Source of the DNA: Salinicola sp. | GTDB lineage: Bacteria > Pseudomonadota > Gammaproteobacteria > Pseudomonadales > Halomonadaceae | Assembly: GCA_002695065.1 (NCBI GenBank) | Contig: NZNW01000015.1 | Span: forward strand, 1 to 53,426 | Length of the DNA stretch: 53,426 bases | Direction of reading: 5' to 3' | Shown here: positions 43,736-50,534 of the stretch, piece after piece | Layout: every line of letters begins with the position of its first letter | Position numbering within the stretch: position 1 is the first letter of the stretch | Position numbers and translations under genes: made by a program | The notes under the pieces: model-generated | Databases searched by the model: none | Told to the model about the DNA's origin: nothing | What the model saw: only the letters and a program-made list of their open reading frames with translations

Positions 43736-44407
43736 ATGGATTACCGAACGTCGCACGACATCACCGATCGTCGATCGAGTGCGGTCAGCACCAACAAGGT
43801 GTTGCGCAACACCTACATGTTGCTGGCCATGACACTGCTGTTCTCTGCCGTGACCGCTGGCGTCGCCATGGCCATGGGCGTCACGCAGCTCAACATCTTC
43901 GTATTCTTCATCGGCGCCTATGGCCTGATGTTCCTGGTCCACAAGACCGCCAACTCCGGTGCCGGCATTGCGGCGATCTTCGCCTTCACCGGCTTCATGG
44001 GCTTCACGCTGGGGCCGATCATCGACCTCTACCTGTCGATTCCCAACGGCGCACAGCTAGTGATGACGGCGCTGGGCATGACCGCCGCAACCTTCCTGGG
44101 GCTATCGGCCGTGGCGCTGATCACGCGCAAGGATTTCAGCTTCCTGGGCAACTTCATGATGGCAGGCGCCATCGTGCTGGTCCTGGCCATGGTGGCCGCG
44201 CTGATCTTCAACATCCCGGGCCTGGCGCTGGCAGTCTCCGCCGGTTTCGTGCTGTTCTCGTCGGCGGCGATTCTGTACCAGACCAGTGAAATCGTGAATC
44301 GCGCCGGGGAGACCAACTACATCCTGGCGACCGTGACGCTCTACGTTTCGATCTACAATCTGTTCATCAGCCTGCTGTCGATCCTTGGGGTCATGTCTCG
44401 CGACTGA
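43736..44407 (+). CDS. yccA: YccA, Bax inhibitor-1 family membrane protein
   Basis: 223 residues with seven hydrophobic segments. Family stretches: NKVLRNTYMLLAMTLLFSAVTAG, abridged; FAFTGFMGFTLGPIIDLYLSI; and the C-terminal ATVTLYVSIYNLFISLLSILG. The N-terminus is short and polar. E. coli YccA is a substrate and modulator of the membrane protease FtsH; BI-1 proteins conduct Ca2+ or H+. Placement beside tRNA-Ser and tus genes is conserved among gammaproteobacteria. Confidence 0.93.
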   Translation: MDYRTSHDITDRRSSAVSTNKVLRNTYMLLAMTLLFSAVTAGVAMAMGVTQLNIFVFFIGAYGLMFLVHKTANSGAGIAAIFAFTGFMGFTLGPIIDLYLSIPNGAQLVMTALGMTAATFLGLSAVALITRKDFSFLGNFMMAGAIVLVLAMVAALIFNIPGLALAVSAGFVLFSSAAILYQTSEIVNRAGETNYILATVTLYVSIYNLFISLLSILGVMSRD

Positions 44408-44412
44408 CCTTA

Positions 44413-44447
44413 ACGGCTTGATATCGACGCACGGCTTGATATCGACG
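44413..44447 (+). repeat. 17-bp direct repeat after yccA
   Basis: Two exact copies of ACGGCTTGATATCGACG (44413-44429 and 44431-44447) separated by one base, five bases after the yccA stop and just before its terminator hairpin. Probably a small local duplication. Confidence 0.9.
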
Positions 44448-44454
44448 GAAACGG

Positions 44455-44474
44455 GGCCCCACTACGGTGGGGCC
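44455..44474 (+). terminator. Terminator-like hairpin after yccA
   Basis: Perfect 8-bp stem GGCCCCAC / GTGGGGCC with a TACG tetraloop, followed by TCGTCGTTTGGT. The stem is strong, the T-run poor. It separates yccA from the tus genes. Confidence 0.65.
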
Positions 44475-44539
44475 TCGTCGTTTGGTACCATTGCCGTTGC
44501 AGATATATCCCGGCAGCTTGCACGGAACCATCGGTCGTC

Positions 44540-44935
44540 ATGCTCAATTACGCGTTACTGTTACATGCCGCGCCCTACAGTCACCAGGCGGCGTTGTCGG
44601 CGCTACGCTTTGCCGACACCGTCGTGGCGAATGGTCATCGAATGAAGACGGTCTTTTTCTATCACGACGGCGTCCACAATGCTTCGGCCCTGATGGCACC
44701 GCCGCAGGACGAGGTGCACCTGGCCGACGGCTGGAAGCGGCTTCACCAAGAACATGGCACCGAGCTGCTGGTCTGTGTGGCAGCCGGGTTGCGACGGGGG
44801 CTGCTGGACGTCAGCGAAGCCAACCGTCATGGAGCGGTGTCGCACAGCCTCGAGGCCCCATTCGAATTGACCGGTGTCGGCCAGCTCATCGATGCCATGC
44901 TGACCAGTGACCGAATGATCACCTTCGCGCCATGA
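44540..44935 (+). CDS. tusD: TusD, sulfur-relay protein (DsrE-like)
   Basis: 131 residues of the DsrE/F fold. The active Cys is in LLVCVAAGLRRG, the position of E. coli Cys78; GHRMKTVFFYHDGVHNAS and the end LTSDRMITF are typical. In the TusBCD complex it receives persulfide sulfur from TusA and hands it to TusE for 2-thiouridine at tRNA wobble position 34. Its last four bases overlap the tusC start (ATGA). Confidence 0.94.
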   Translation: MLNYALLLHAAPYSHQAALSALRFADTVVANGHRMKTVFFYHDGVHNASALMAPPQDEVHLADGWKRLHQEHGTELLVCVAAGLRRGLLDVSEANRHGAVSHSLEAPFELTGVGQLIDAMLTSDRMITFAP

Positions 44936-45318
44936 CCGACGTCTCTACCTCCCGCCCCGTACCGCAGGATCTATTGGTGGTGTTGCGCCATCCGCCCCAC
45001 GGTACCCATTGGCTGCGCGAAGGGCTGGATGTGGCGCTGGTCGCCGCGGCGTTCGGCCAACGCGTCGGCCTGCTGTTTCAGGGGGATGGCATCTACGCGC
45101 TGTTGAAGGGGCAACAGGCCGGCGCCTTGGGCCAGAAGGGCACCCATCCGCAGCTCGCCATGCTGGAGATGTATGACATCGAGACGCTGTGGGTCAGCGC
45201 CAGGGGGCTGAACGAACGCGGCCTCTCGACGGACGACCTGATGCTGCCGGTGGTACCCTTGGAGGCCAGCGCCGTGACGGAGCTTCTCCAGCGCCACCCC
45301 CACACCTTGATTTTCTAG
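44932..45318 (+). CDS. tusC: TusC, sulfur-relay protein (DsrF-like)
   Basis: 128 residues. VVLRHPPHGTHWLREGLDVALVAAAFGQRVGLLFQGDGIYALLKGQ (abridged) and the LEMYDIETLWVSARGLNERGL segment match DsrF/TusC. It is a structural partner of TusD in the hexameric TusBCD complex. It overlaps tusD and precedes tusB by 16 bp. Confidence 0.92.
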   Translation: MTDVSTSRPVPQDLLVVLRHPPHGTHWLREGLDVALVAAAFGQRVGLLFQGDGIYALLKGQQAGALGQKGTHPQLAMLEMYDIETLWVSARGLNERGLSTDDLMLPVVPLEASAVTELLQRHPHTLIF

Positions 45319-45334
45319 GCTCGGAACGACGTTC

Positions 45335-45625
45335 ATGATGCTGCATCTGCTCAACCGGTCCCCGCGATCGACCGCCACTTACCAGGATCTGAGCGAAGCT
45401 TTCGGCGCGGACGACCACCTGCTGCTGATCGAGGACGCCTGCTACGCAGCGCAGGCCTCGGCCAGCGCGGCACTCGAACCCTTCGGCGGTCGCGTCTCCG
45501 TGCTCCAGGAGGATCTGGTCTCCCGGGGATTGGCCGAGCGGATCGATCCTTCCGTCGGTGTCATCGACATGAACGGCTTCCTGGCGCTGACGGAGACCCA
45601 CGAACGCTGCGTGAGCTGGTTCTGA
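45335..45625 (+). CDS. tusB: TusB, sulfur-relay protein (DsrH-like)
   Basis: 96 residues of the DsrH type: MLHLLNRSPRSTATYQDL at the start, LLIEDACYAA in the middle, VSVLQEDLVSRGLAERI and the C-terminal MNGFLALTETHERCVSWF. It completes TusBCD. The stop overlaps the tusE ATG (TGATG). Confidence 0.92.
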   Translation: MMLHLLNRSPRSTATYQDLSEAFGADDHLLLIEDACYAAQASASAALEPFGGRVSVLQEDLVSRGLAERIDPSVGVIDMNGFLALTETHERCVSWF

Positions 45626-45975
45626 TGGCGACCATGACGGCAACAACATTGATGGTGGACGGCCATCCTGTCGCCCTCGATCCCGAGGGCTACCTGGTCT
45701 CGCTCGCCGACTGGTCGGAGCGCGTCGCCGAGGCATTGGCCGCGGACGAGGGGCGCGAGCTGACGCCCGATCACTGGGAGGTCATCTGGGTGCTGCGCGA
45801 CTTCTACCGGCGCTTCGAGACGGCGCCGGCCATGCGCCCGCTGGTCAAGGCGGTGAAGCAGGCCTTGGGAGAGGAGAAGGGCAACTCGATCCACCTGATG
45901 CGGCTGTTCCCCGAAAGCCCGGCCAAGGTCGGAGCCCGCCTGGCAGGCCTGCCCAAGCCGACCAACTGCCTCTAG
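45625..45975 (+). CDS. tusE: TusE, sulfur-relay protein (DsrC-like)
   Basis: 116 residues. The DsrC/TusE pattern is clear: LDPEGYLVSLADWSERVAEALA, LTPDHWEVIWVLRDFYRRFE and KGNSIHLMRLFPESPAKVGARLAGLPKP (abridged). The end is KPTNCL, with the single penultimate Cys that accepts sulfur. The second Cys of sulfite-reductase DsrC is missing, so this is a TusE-type carrier that works with MnmA. In E. coli tusE lies apart from tusBCD; here all four are together. Confidence 0.94.
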   Translation: MATMTATTLMVDGHPVALDPEGYLVSLADWSERVAEALAADEGRELTPDHWEVIWVLRDFYRRFETAPAMRPLVKAVKQALGEEKGNSIHLMRLFPESPAKVGARLAGLPKPTNCL

Positions 45976-45990
45976 CCACCGATTAGCGCC

Positions 45991-46539
45991 ATGAACTTCC
46001 TTGCCCACGCCTGGCTTTCACGTCAAGGCAGCGACGACTTCCTCTACGGCAATCTGGTTGCCGACGGCGTCAAGGGCGCGCATCTGGAGTCGTGGCCGCC
46101 GGCCGTGGCCGCGGGCATTCGCCACCATCGCCAGGTGGATGCCGCCATCGACCGTCACGCTGAGGTGCTGCGTCTGCTGCGGATGGCGCCGCAGGCCCAG
46201 CGACGTTTTGCCGGAATCGCGCTGGATCTGGTCTGGGACCACTTCCTGGCCAGCCGCTACCCGGATGCGCGGTTGGTCGAGCGCTGCTATCGAGTGCTCG
46301 GGGAGCGGCGAGCGCCATTGCGCCTCGAGGGGATGGTGCCTGCCATGATCGACGGCGACTGGTTGCAGCGCTACGCCGACTTCGATTTCACCTGCCGTGC
46401 CATTGCCGGCATCGGCCAGCGGCTGCGCGGCCCCAATCAGCTCGCTGCGCTGACGCCCTGGTTACGCGCGGAGTACGCCAGCCTCGAAGCCGCTTTCGTC
46501 GCGCTGTGGCCCGACATGCAGCAGCGATTCCGCGAGTGA
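45991..46539 (+). CDS. acpH: AcpH, acyl carrier protein phosphodiesterase
   Basis: 182 residues. MNFLAHAWLS, YGNLVADGVKGAHLESWPPAVAAGIRHHRQVDAAID (abridged) and the LDLVWDHFLASRY stretch carry the conserved His/Asp residues of the AcpH HD-like fold. It removes 4'-phosphopantetheine from holo-ACP. No clear ribosome site precedes the ATG, but it lies 15 bp after tusE and is probably co-transcribed. It converges with moeA. Confidence 0.92.
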   Translation: MNFLAHAWLSRQGSDDFLYGNLVADGVKGAHLESWPPAVAAGIRHHRQVDAAIDRHAEVLRLLRMAPQAQRRFAGIALDLVWDHFLASRYPDARLVERCYRVLGERRAPLRLEGMVPAMIDGDWLQRYADFDFTCRAIAGIGQRLRGPNQLAALTPWLRAEYASLEAAFVALWPDMQQRFRE

Positions 46540-46584
46540 ATCGCCGCACCGGCGTCTGGGCGCTGGGGCTGGCGCGCCGCTGAT

Positions 46585-47784
46585 CTAGCCCTGTAGCCAC
46601 AGGCAGTCGACCCGATCGCCGGGGCTAATATGGCTATCGGCAGGGATGACGGCAAAGGCATTCGTCTCTGCGCAGGAGGTCAAGACCGCCGAGCTCTGCT
46701 CGGGGTAAGCCGTGGCGAGGATGCGCTCCCCTCGAAACTCGAGATTGGCGCGCATGTAGTGACGTCGCCCCTGGGTTCGGGTCTCGAACTGGGCCTCGGC
46801 GCCGATCACCGGGAGCGACTCCAGGTCATGGCAGCCCTGGAGCCTGCCCAGCAGCGGCCGCAGATAGAGCCAGGCGCCGACATAGCTCGATACCGGGTTG
46901 CCGGGCAGCCCCACCAGGCGCGCGGAACCGATCGTCCCCAGCGCCAGCGGCTTGCCCGGCCGCATTGCCAGGCGCCAGAGCGAGAGCGTTCCGAGCCGTT
47001 CGAGAGCCGGCTTGACGTGATCCTCCTCGCCGACACTGACACCGCCCGTGGTCACGATGACATCGGCAACGGCCGCGGCTTGCTCCAGCCGCGCCAGGGT
47101 GGTGTCGAAATCGTCGGCAACCCGGATCTGGCTGACCAGTTCGCCACCGAAGCGCCGGATCAGGGTGGCCAGCATCGGGCCGTTGCTATTGTAGATCTGT
47201 CCGCGGGCCAGGGGCTGGCCGGGCTCGACGATCTCGTCTCCGGTGAGCAGCAGTGCCACTTTCGGCCGCCTGACCACGTCGACCGTCGAGCACCCCTGGC
47301 CGGCGAGCAACCCCAGCGCGGCGGCACCCAGTCGCGTGCCGGCGGTGAGCAGCGGCTGCCCGGTGGTCACGTCCAGCCCCCGACGTCGCACGTTCTGCCC
47401 GGCCTGGGTCACGGGAACGATCGCGCTCTCCCCGACCAGTTCGACGTTTTCCTGGATTGCCACGCAATCCGCCCCGGCCGGTATCTCGCTGCCGGTGAAG
47501 ATCCGTGCGCAGGTGCCGGGGATCAGCGGCTGCGGTGGCTGGCCGGCGGGGATACGCTGGGAGATCGGCAGCTGCCTGCCACTGTCCGCGCTGGCCAGCG
47601 CGAATCCATCCATGGCGCTGTTGTCCGCCGGCGGCACATCGATGGCGGCCCGCACGTCGTCCCTCAGCACGCGGCCGTCGGCGTCCGGGCAGGCGATGCG
47701 CTCGCCTTCGAGCCGCGAGACGCCCTCGAGCAGCGCTTCCAGGGCACGCTCGACGCTCTGGAGTTCTTGGGGTCTCTCAGCCAT
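46585..47784 (-). CDS. moeA: MoeA, molybdopterin molybdotransferase
   Basis: 399 residues, the usual length. Domain 1 has RDDVRAAIDVPPADNSAMDGFAL; the MoeA core has IFTGSEIPAGADCVAIQENV; the MPT-binding domain has VALLLTGDEIVEPGQPLARGQIYNSN (abridged), VIVTTGGVSVGEEDHVK and MRPGKPLALG, with GLPGNPVSSYV. It inserts molybdate into adenylylated molybdopterin. The start overlaps the moaB stop by 8 bp, so the two Moco enzymes are coupled. Confidence 0.95.
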   Translation of the reverse strand: MAERPQELQSVERALEALLEGVSRLEGERIACPDADGRVLRDDVRAAIDVPPADNSAMDGFALASADSGRQLPISQRIPAGQPPQPLIPGTCARIFTGSEIPAGADCVAIQENVELVGESAIVPVTQAGQNVRRRGLDVTTGQPLLTAGTRLGAAALGLLAGQGCSTVDVVRRPKVALLLTGDEIVEPGQPLARGQIYNSNGPMLATLIRRFGGELVSQIRVADDFDTTLARLEQAAAVADVIVTTGGVSVGEEDHVKPALERLGTLSLWRLAMRPGKPLALGTIGSARLVGLPGNPVSSYVGAWLYLRPLLGRLQGCHDLESLPVIGAEAQFETRTQGRRHYMRANLEFRGERILATAYPEQSSAVLTSCAETNAFAVIPADSHISPGDRVDCLWLQG

Positions 47785-48307
47785 GATCCTGCGTGTCTCG
47801 TCCCGGGATCACCAGATTGGCGAAGTTGCAGGGTCGGTGGCGGCTATCCAGCTGCTCCTCGAGAATCCGGTCCCAGCCGGTGCGGCAGGCGCCGGTGGAA
47901 CCGGGCAGACAGAAGATCACGGTGGCGTTGGACAGGCCGCCCAGGCAGCGGCTCTGCACGGTCGAGCTGCCGATCTCCTCGAACGAGAGCTGACGGAAGA
48001 GCTCGCCGAACCCTTCGATGTGCTTGTCGAGTAGCGGGGCGACGGCTTCGGGCGTGGAGTCCCGGCCGGTGAATCCGGTGCCGCCTGTCGTCAGCACGAC
48101 CTGCACGTCATCGTCGGCGATCCATCCCGCGACCACGGCCCGGATCCGGTAGACGTCGTCAGGCACGATGCGTTTCTCGGCGAGGCGATGTCCCGCCGCC
48201 TCGAGCCTCTCGACGAGGGTCTGCCCGGAGCGGTCGCCAGCCTCGTCCCGTGTATCCGAGATCGTCAGTACCGCGATCGACAGCGGAATCATGGGCGACT
48301 CGCTCAT
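47777..48307 (-). CDS. moaB: MoaB/Mog-family molybdopterin adenylyltransferase-like protein
   Basis: 176 residues. Motifs: IAVLTISDTRDEAGDRSG near the N-terminus, VVLTTGGTGFTGRDSTPEAV for the MPT-binding loop, and IFCLPGSTGACRTGWDRIL. The length and ISDTR..GDRSG pattern fit MoaB rather than the longer MogA. The protein probably adenylylates molybdopterin before MoeA acts; E. coli MoaB itself is thought inactive, so the activity here is uncertain. It overlaps the DUF1244 gene by four bases. Confidence 0.9.
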   Translation of the reverse strand: MSESPMIPLSIAVLTISDTRDEAGDRSGQTLVERLEAAGHRLAEKRIVPDDVYRIRAVVAGWIADDDVQVVLTTGGTGFTGRDSTPEAVAPLLDKHIEGFGELFRQLSFEEIGSSTVQSRCLGGLSNATVIFCLPGSTGACRTGWDRILEEQLDSRHRPCNFANLVIPGRDTQDHG

Positions 48308-48639
48308 GACGCCTCCCGACCGCCATCGGCCCCGACCTTGCGTGCCTGGCGCGCCTCCAGCGCAGCGAGCTGCTCATCGGTCGCCGGCGCCTGATGGTGA
48401 GCCTTCCATTCGGCGTAGGGCATGCCGTAGACGTACTCCCGCGCCGTTTCATAATCCAGCTCGGCGCCGCGCGTCTCGGCCGCACTGACCAGCCACTTGG
48501 AGAGACAGTTGCGGCAGAAATCCGCCAGGATCATCAGATCGATGTTCTGGACGTCCTTGTTCGCGTCAAGATGACGAAGCAGCCGGCGAAACGCGGCGGC
48601 TTCCAGTTCGGTGCGGGTCTGCTCATCGAGGTGGTGCAT
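48304..48639 (-). CDS. DUF1244 family protein
   Basis: 111 residues. The family core is clear: AAFRRLLRHLDANKDVQNIDLMILADFCRNCLSKWLVSAA (abridged), then DYETAREYVYGMPYAEWKAHHQ. Two Cys in FCRNCL are conserved and could bind metal or form a disulfide; function is unknown. It overlaps moaB by four bases and moaB overlaps moeA, so the three form one translational unit. Confidence 0.88.
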   Translation of the reverse strand: MHHLDEQTRTELEAAAFRRLLRHLDANKDVQNIDLMILADFCRNCLSKWLVSAAETRGAELDYETAREYVYGMPYAEWKAHHQAPATDEQLAALEARQARKVGADGGREAS

Positions 48640-48701
48640 GGCAGCAACTCCTGTCGTGGAGGATGGTTGGCATTCAGGGCCGGATGACCGTGGCGTCTCG
48701 G

Positions 48702-49334
48702 TCAGTCGTTATCGCCGGGCGTGCAGACCGAGAGCACCACGGCATCGTTCGGACTCGTGGAGACCAGGGCGTGGCCCATGTCGCTGTCGAAATAGAGCGA
48801 ATCGCCGGCCGCCATCGCCAAGGGTTCGTAGAGTTCCGAGTAAATCAGGATTTCCCCTTCGAGGATCATCAGGAACTCCTCGCCGTCGTGGCGGACCCAC
48901 TCCTGGAACTCCTCGAAGCGACGCGCCCGCACGATGGTCTTGAACGGGATCATCCGCTTCTGTGCCAGCTGGCACGAGAGCAGCTCGTGCTCGTAGGTCG
49001 GGGTGGGGTGCCGCTTGCCGTCGCCACGCGGGGTGAGATCGCGTCGGCCGCTGGATTGGCGTCTGGGCTTGGTCGGCTTGAGCAGCTGGGGGAGATCGAT
49101 GCCCAGGCCGGTAATCAGCTTCTGGACGGCGGTGAACGTCGGCGAGATCTGGTCGTTCTCGATCTTGGACAGCGTCGAACGGGCCAGACCGGTACGCGTA
49201 CTGACGTCGCCCAATGTCCACTGGTTCGAGAGCCGTATCTCCTTGAGCCGTTCGCCCAGGCGCAGGGGCTCGACGAAGGCTTTGCGACCGGCGGCGATGC
49301 GCAGTGCGGCATCCTGATCGTTACTGGCGGCCAT
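48702..49334 (-). CDS. XRE-family regulator with C-terminal cupin domain
   Basis: 210 residues. A helix-turn-helix of the Cro/XRE type lies at about residues 25-82 (LGERLKEIRLSNQWTLGDVSTRTGLARSTLSKIENDQISP, abridged). A basic linker follows (KPRRQSSGRRDLTPRG). The C-terminal cupin (about 140-205) has EWVRHDGEEFLMILEGEILIYSELYEPLAMAAGD (abridged) and DMGHALVSTSPNDAVVLSVCTP. Cupin-XRE regulators sense small molecules such as polyamines, amino acids or acyl compounds. It stands alone between the DUF1244 gene and the deacetylase gene, same strand as both. Confidence 0.9.
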   Translation of the reverse strand: MAASNDQDAALRIAAGRKAFVEPLRLGERLKEIRLSNQWTLGDVSTRTGLARSTLSKIENDQISPTFTAVQKLITGLGIDLPQLLKPTKPRRQSSGRRDLTPRGDGKRHPTPTYEHELLSCQLAQKRMIPFKTIVRARRFEEFQEWVRHDGEEFLMILEGEILIYSELYEPLAMAAGDSLYFDSDMGHALVSTSPNDAVVLSVCTPGDND

Positions 49335-49444
49335 GAAACTCTCTGTCGGGAGCGTGGAGTGTCGAGTCGTTGTCTCGTGTCGGAATGCAAGAATATCACA
49401 GCGTGAGGCGGCGGCTCTGCGCCGAGAACGACCTCTGCGACACC

Positions 49445-50380
49445 TCAGACCGAATAGGCGTGGCCCAGCAGCGCGATCAGGTGCGCCTCGACGCTCAGTG
49501 GCAAGGTCTTGAGGTGATATCCACCCTCCAGCACCGAGACCAGCTTGCCGCCGGCGTGACGGCGAGCGACATCCATGGCGAGCGCAGTCACCCAGTGGAA
49601 ATCCTCGTGATCGAGTGCCAGCTGGCCCAGCGGGTCGTCACGGTGGGCATCGAAACCGCTGGAGAGGAGCACCAGCTGGGGGCGATGACGCTCCAGCGCC
49701 GGCAGCCAGTGCTGCTCGACGGCGGTTCTGAACCCCCGACTACCCGTGCCGGCAGGCAAGGGGGTGTTGACGATGTTGGGCCACGCGCCGGTCAGGTAGC
49801 GCCACGGATAGAACGCCTCCTGGTAACTGCTGCAGACCAGCACCGCCGGATCGTCGTGGAAGATATCCAGCGTGCCGTTGCCCTGATGGACGTCGAAATC
49901 GAGAATGGCAATCCGCTCGATGCCGTGGGCGGCCCTGGCATGGGCGGCCGCCACGGCGACGTTGTTGTAGAAGCAGAAACCCATCGCCAGCGCGCGCTCG
50001 GCGTGATGGCCGGGTGGACGGACGGCGCAGAACACGTTGTCGGCGCGATTGCCGCAGACCAGATCGACACCGCGGACCGCCGCGCCGGCCGCGAGCGATG
50101 CCGCGTCCAGTGAGTGAGGCCCCATGCGGGTGTCGCTATCGAGTTGCTGGAGGCCGCTTTGCGGTCGCTGGGCATTCAGCGCACTGAGGTAATCTGGGGC
50201 ATGCACCCGCTCCAGCTGGAGCACCGATGCCGGGCCGGGTTCCGACTGCATCGTCTGCTGCAGCACGCCGCTGAGCATCAGTCTCGCGCGGATGGCCTCG
50301 AGTCGCATGGGGGACTCCGGATGATGGGAGCCCATGTCGTGCAGCGCGATGTCGGGATGGGTGAGATAGGAGGTGATCAT
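49445..50380 (-). CDS. Histone-deacetylase-family protein
   Basis: 311 residues from the ATG at 50380 (MITSYLTHPDIALHDMGSHHPESP, abridged). Class II-type HDAC/AcuC/acetylpolyamine amidohydrolase motifs: VRPPGHHAERALAMGFCFYNNVAVAA with the catalytic His pair, ILDFDVHQGNGTLDIF with the zinc ligands Asp and His, and LLSSGFDAHRDDPLGQLAL with the second zinc Asp. It could remove acetyl groups from lysines or polyamines. It is divergent from the Pat-type acetyltransferase gene, about 150 bp apart. Confidence 0.9.
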   Translation of the reverse strand: MITSYLTHPDIALHDMGSHHPESPMRLEAIRARLMLSGVLQQTMQSEPGPASVLQLERVHAPDYLSALNAQRPQSGLQQLDSDTRMGPHSLDAASLAAGAAVRGVDLVCGNRADNVFCAVRPPGHHAERALAMGFCFYNNVAVAAAHARAAHGIERIAILDFDVHQGNGTLDIFHDDPAVLVCSSYQEAFYPWRYLTGAWPNIVNTPLPAGTGSRGFRTAVEQHWLPALERHRPQLVLLSSGFDAHRDDPLGQLALDHEDFHWVTALAMDVARRHAGGKLVSVLEGGYHLKTLPLSVEAHLIALLGHAYSV

Positions 50381-50534
50381 TGGGACTCGCCGGCCGGTTC
50401 GAGGTGGCTCCATTCTGGGCGAGGCCGGCGCAACAAGTCACATCGTCTCGCTGCGACTTTGGTCTAGGGTCTGAACCTCGATGACGTGACCGTGTAGGGT
50501 TGAACGCATCATTGTCGACGTCGTGAGGTTCGCG

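Noticed and set aside
46630-48072. 480-codon + strand open frame over moeA-moaB
   Set aside because: Shadow of two conserved Moco genes, low-complexity product.
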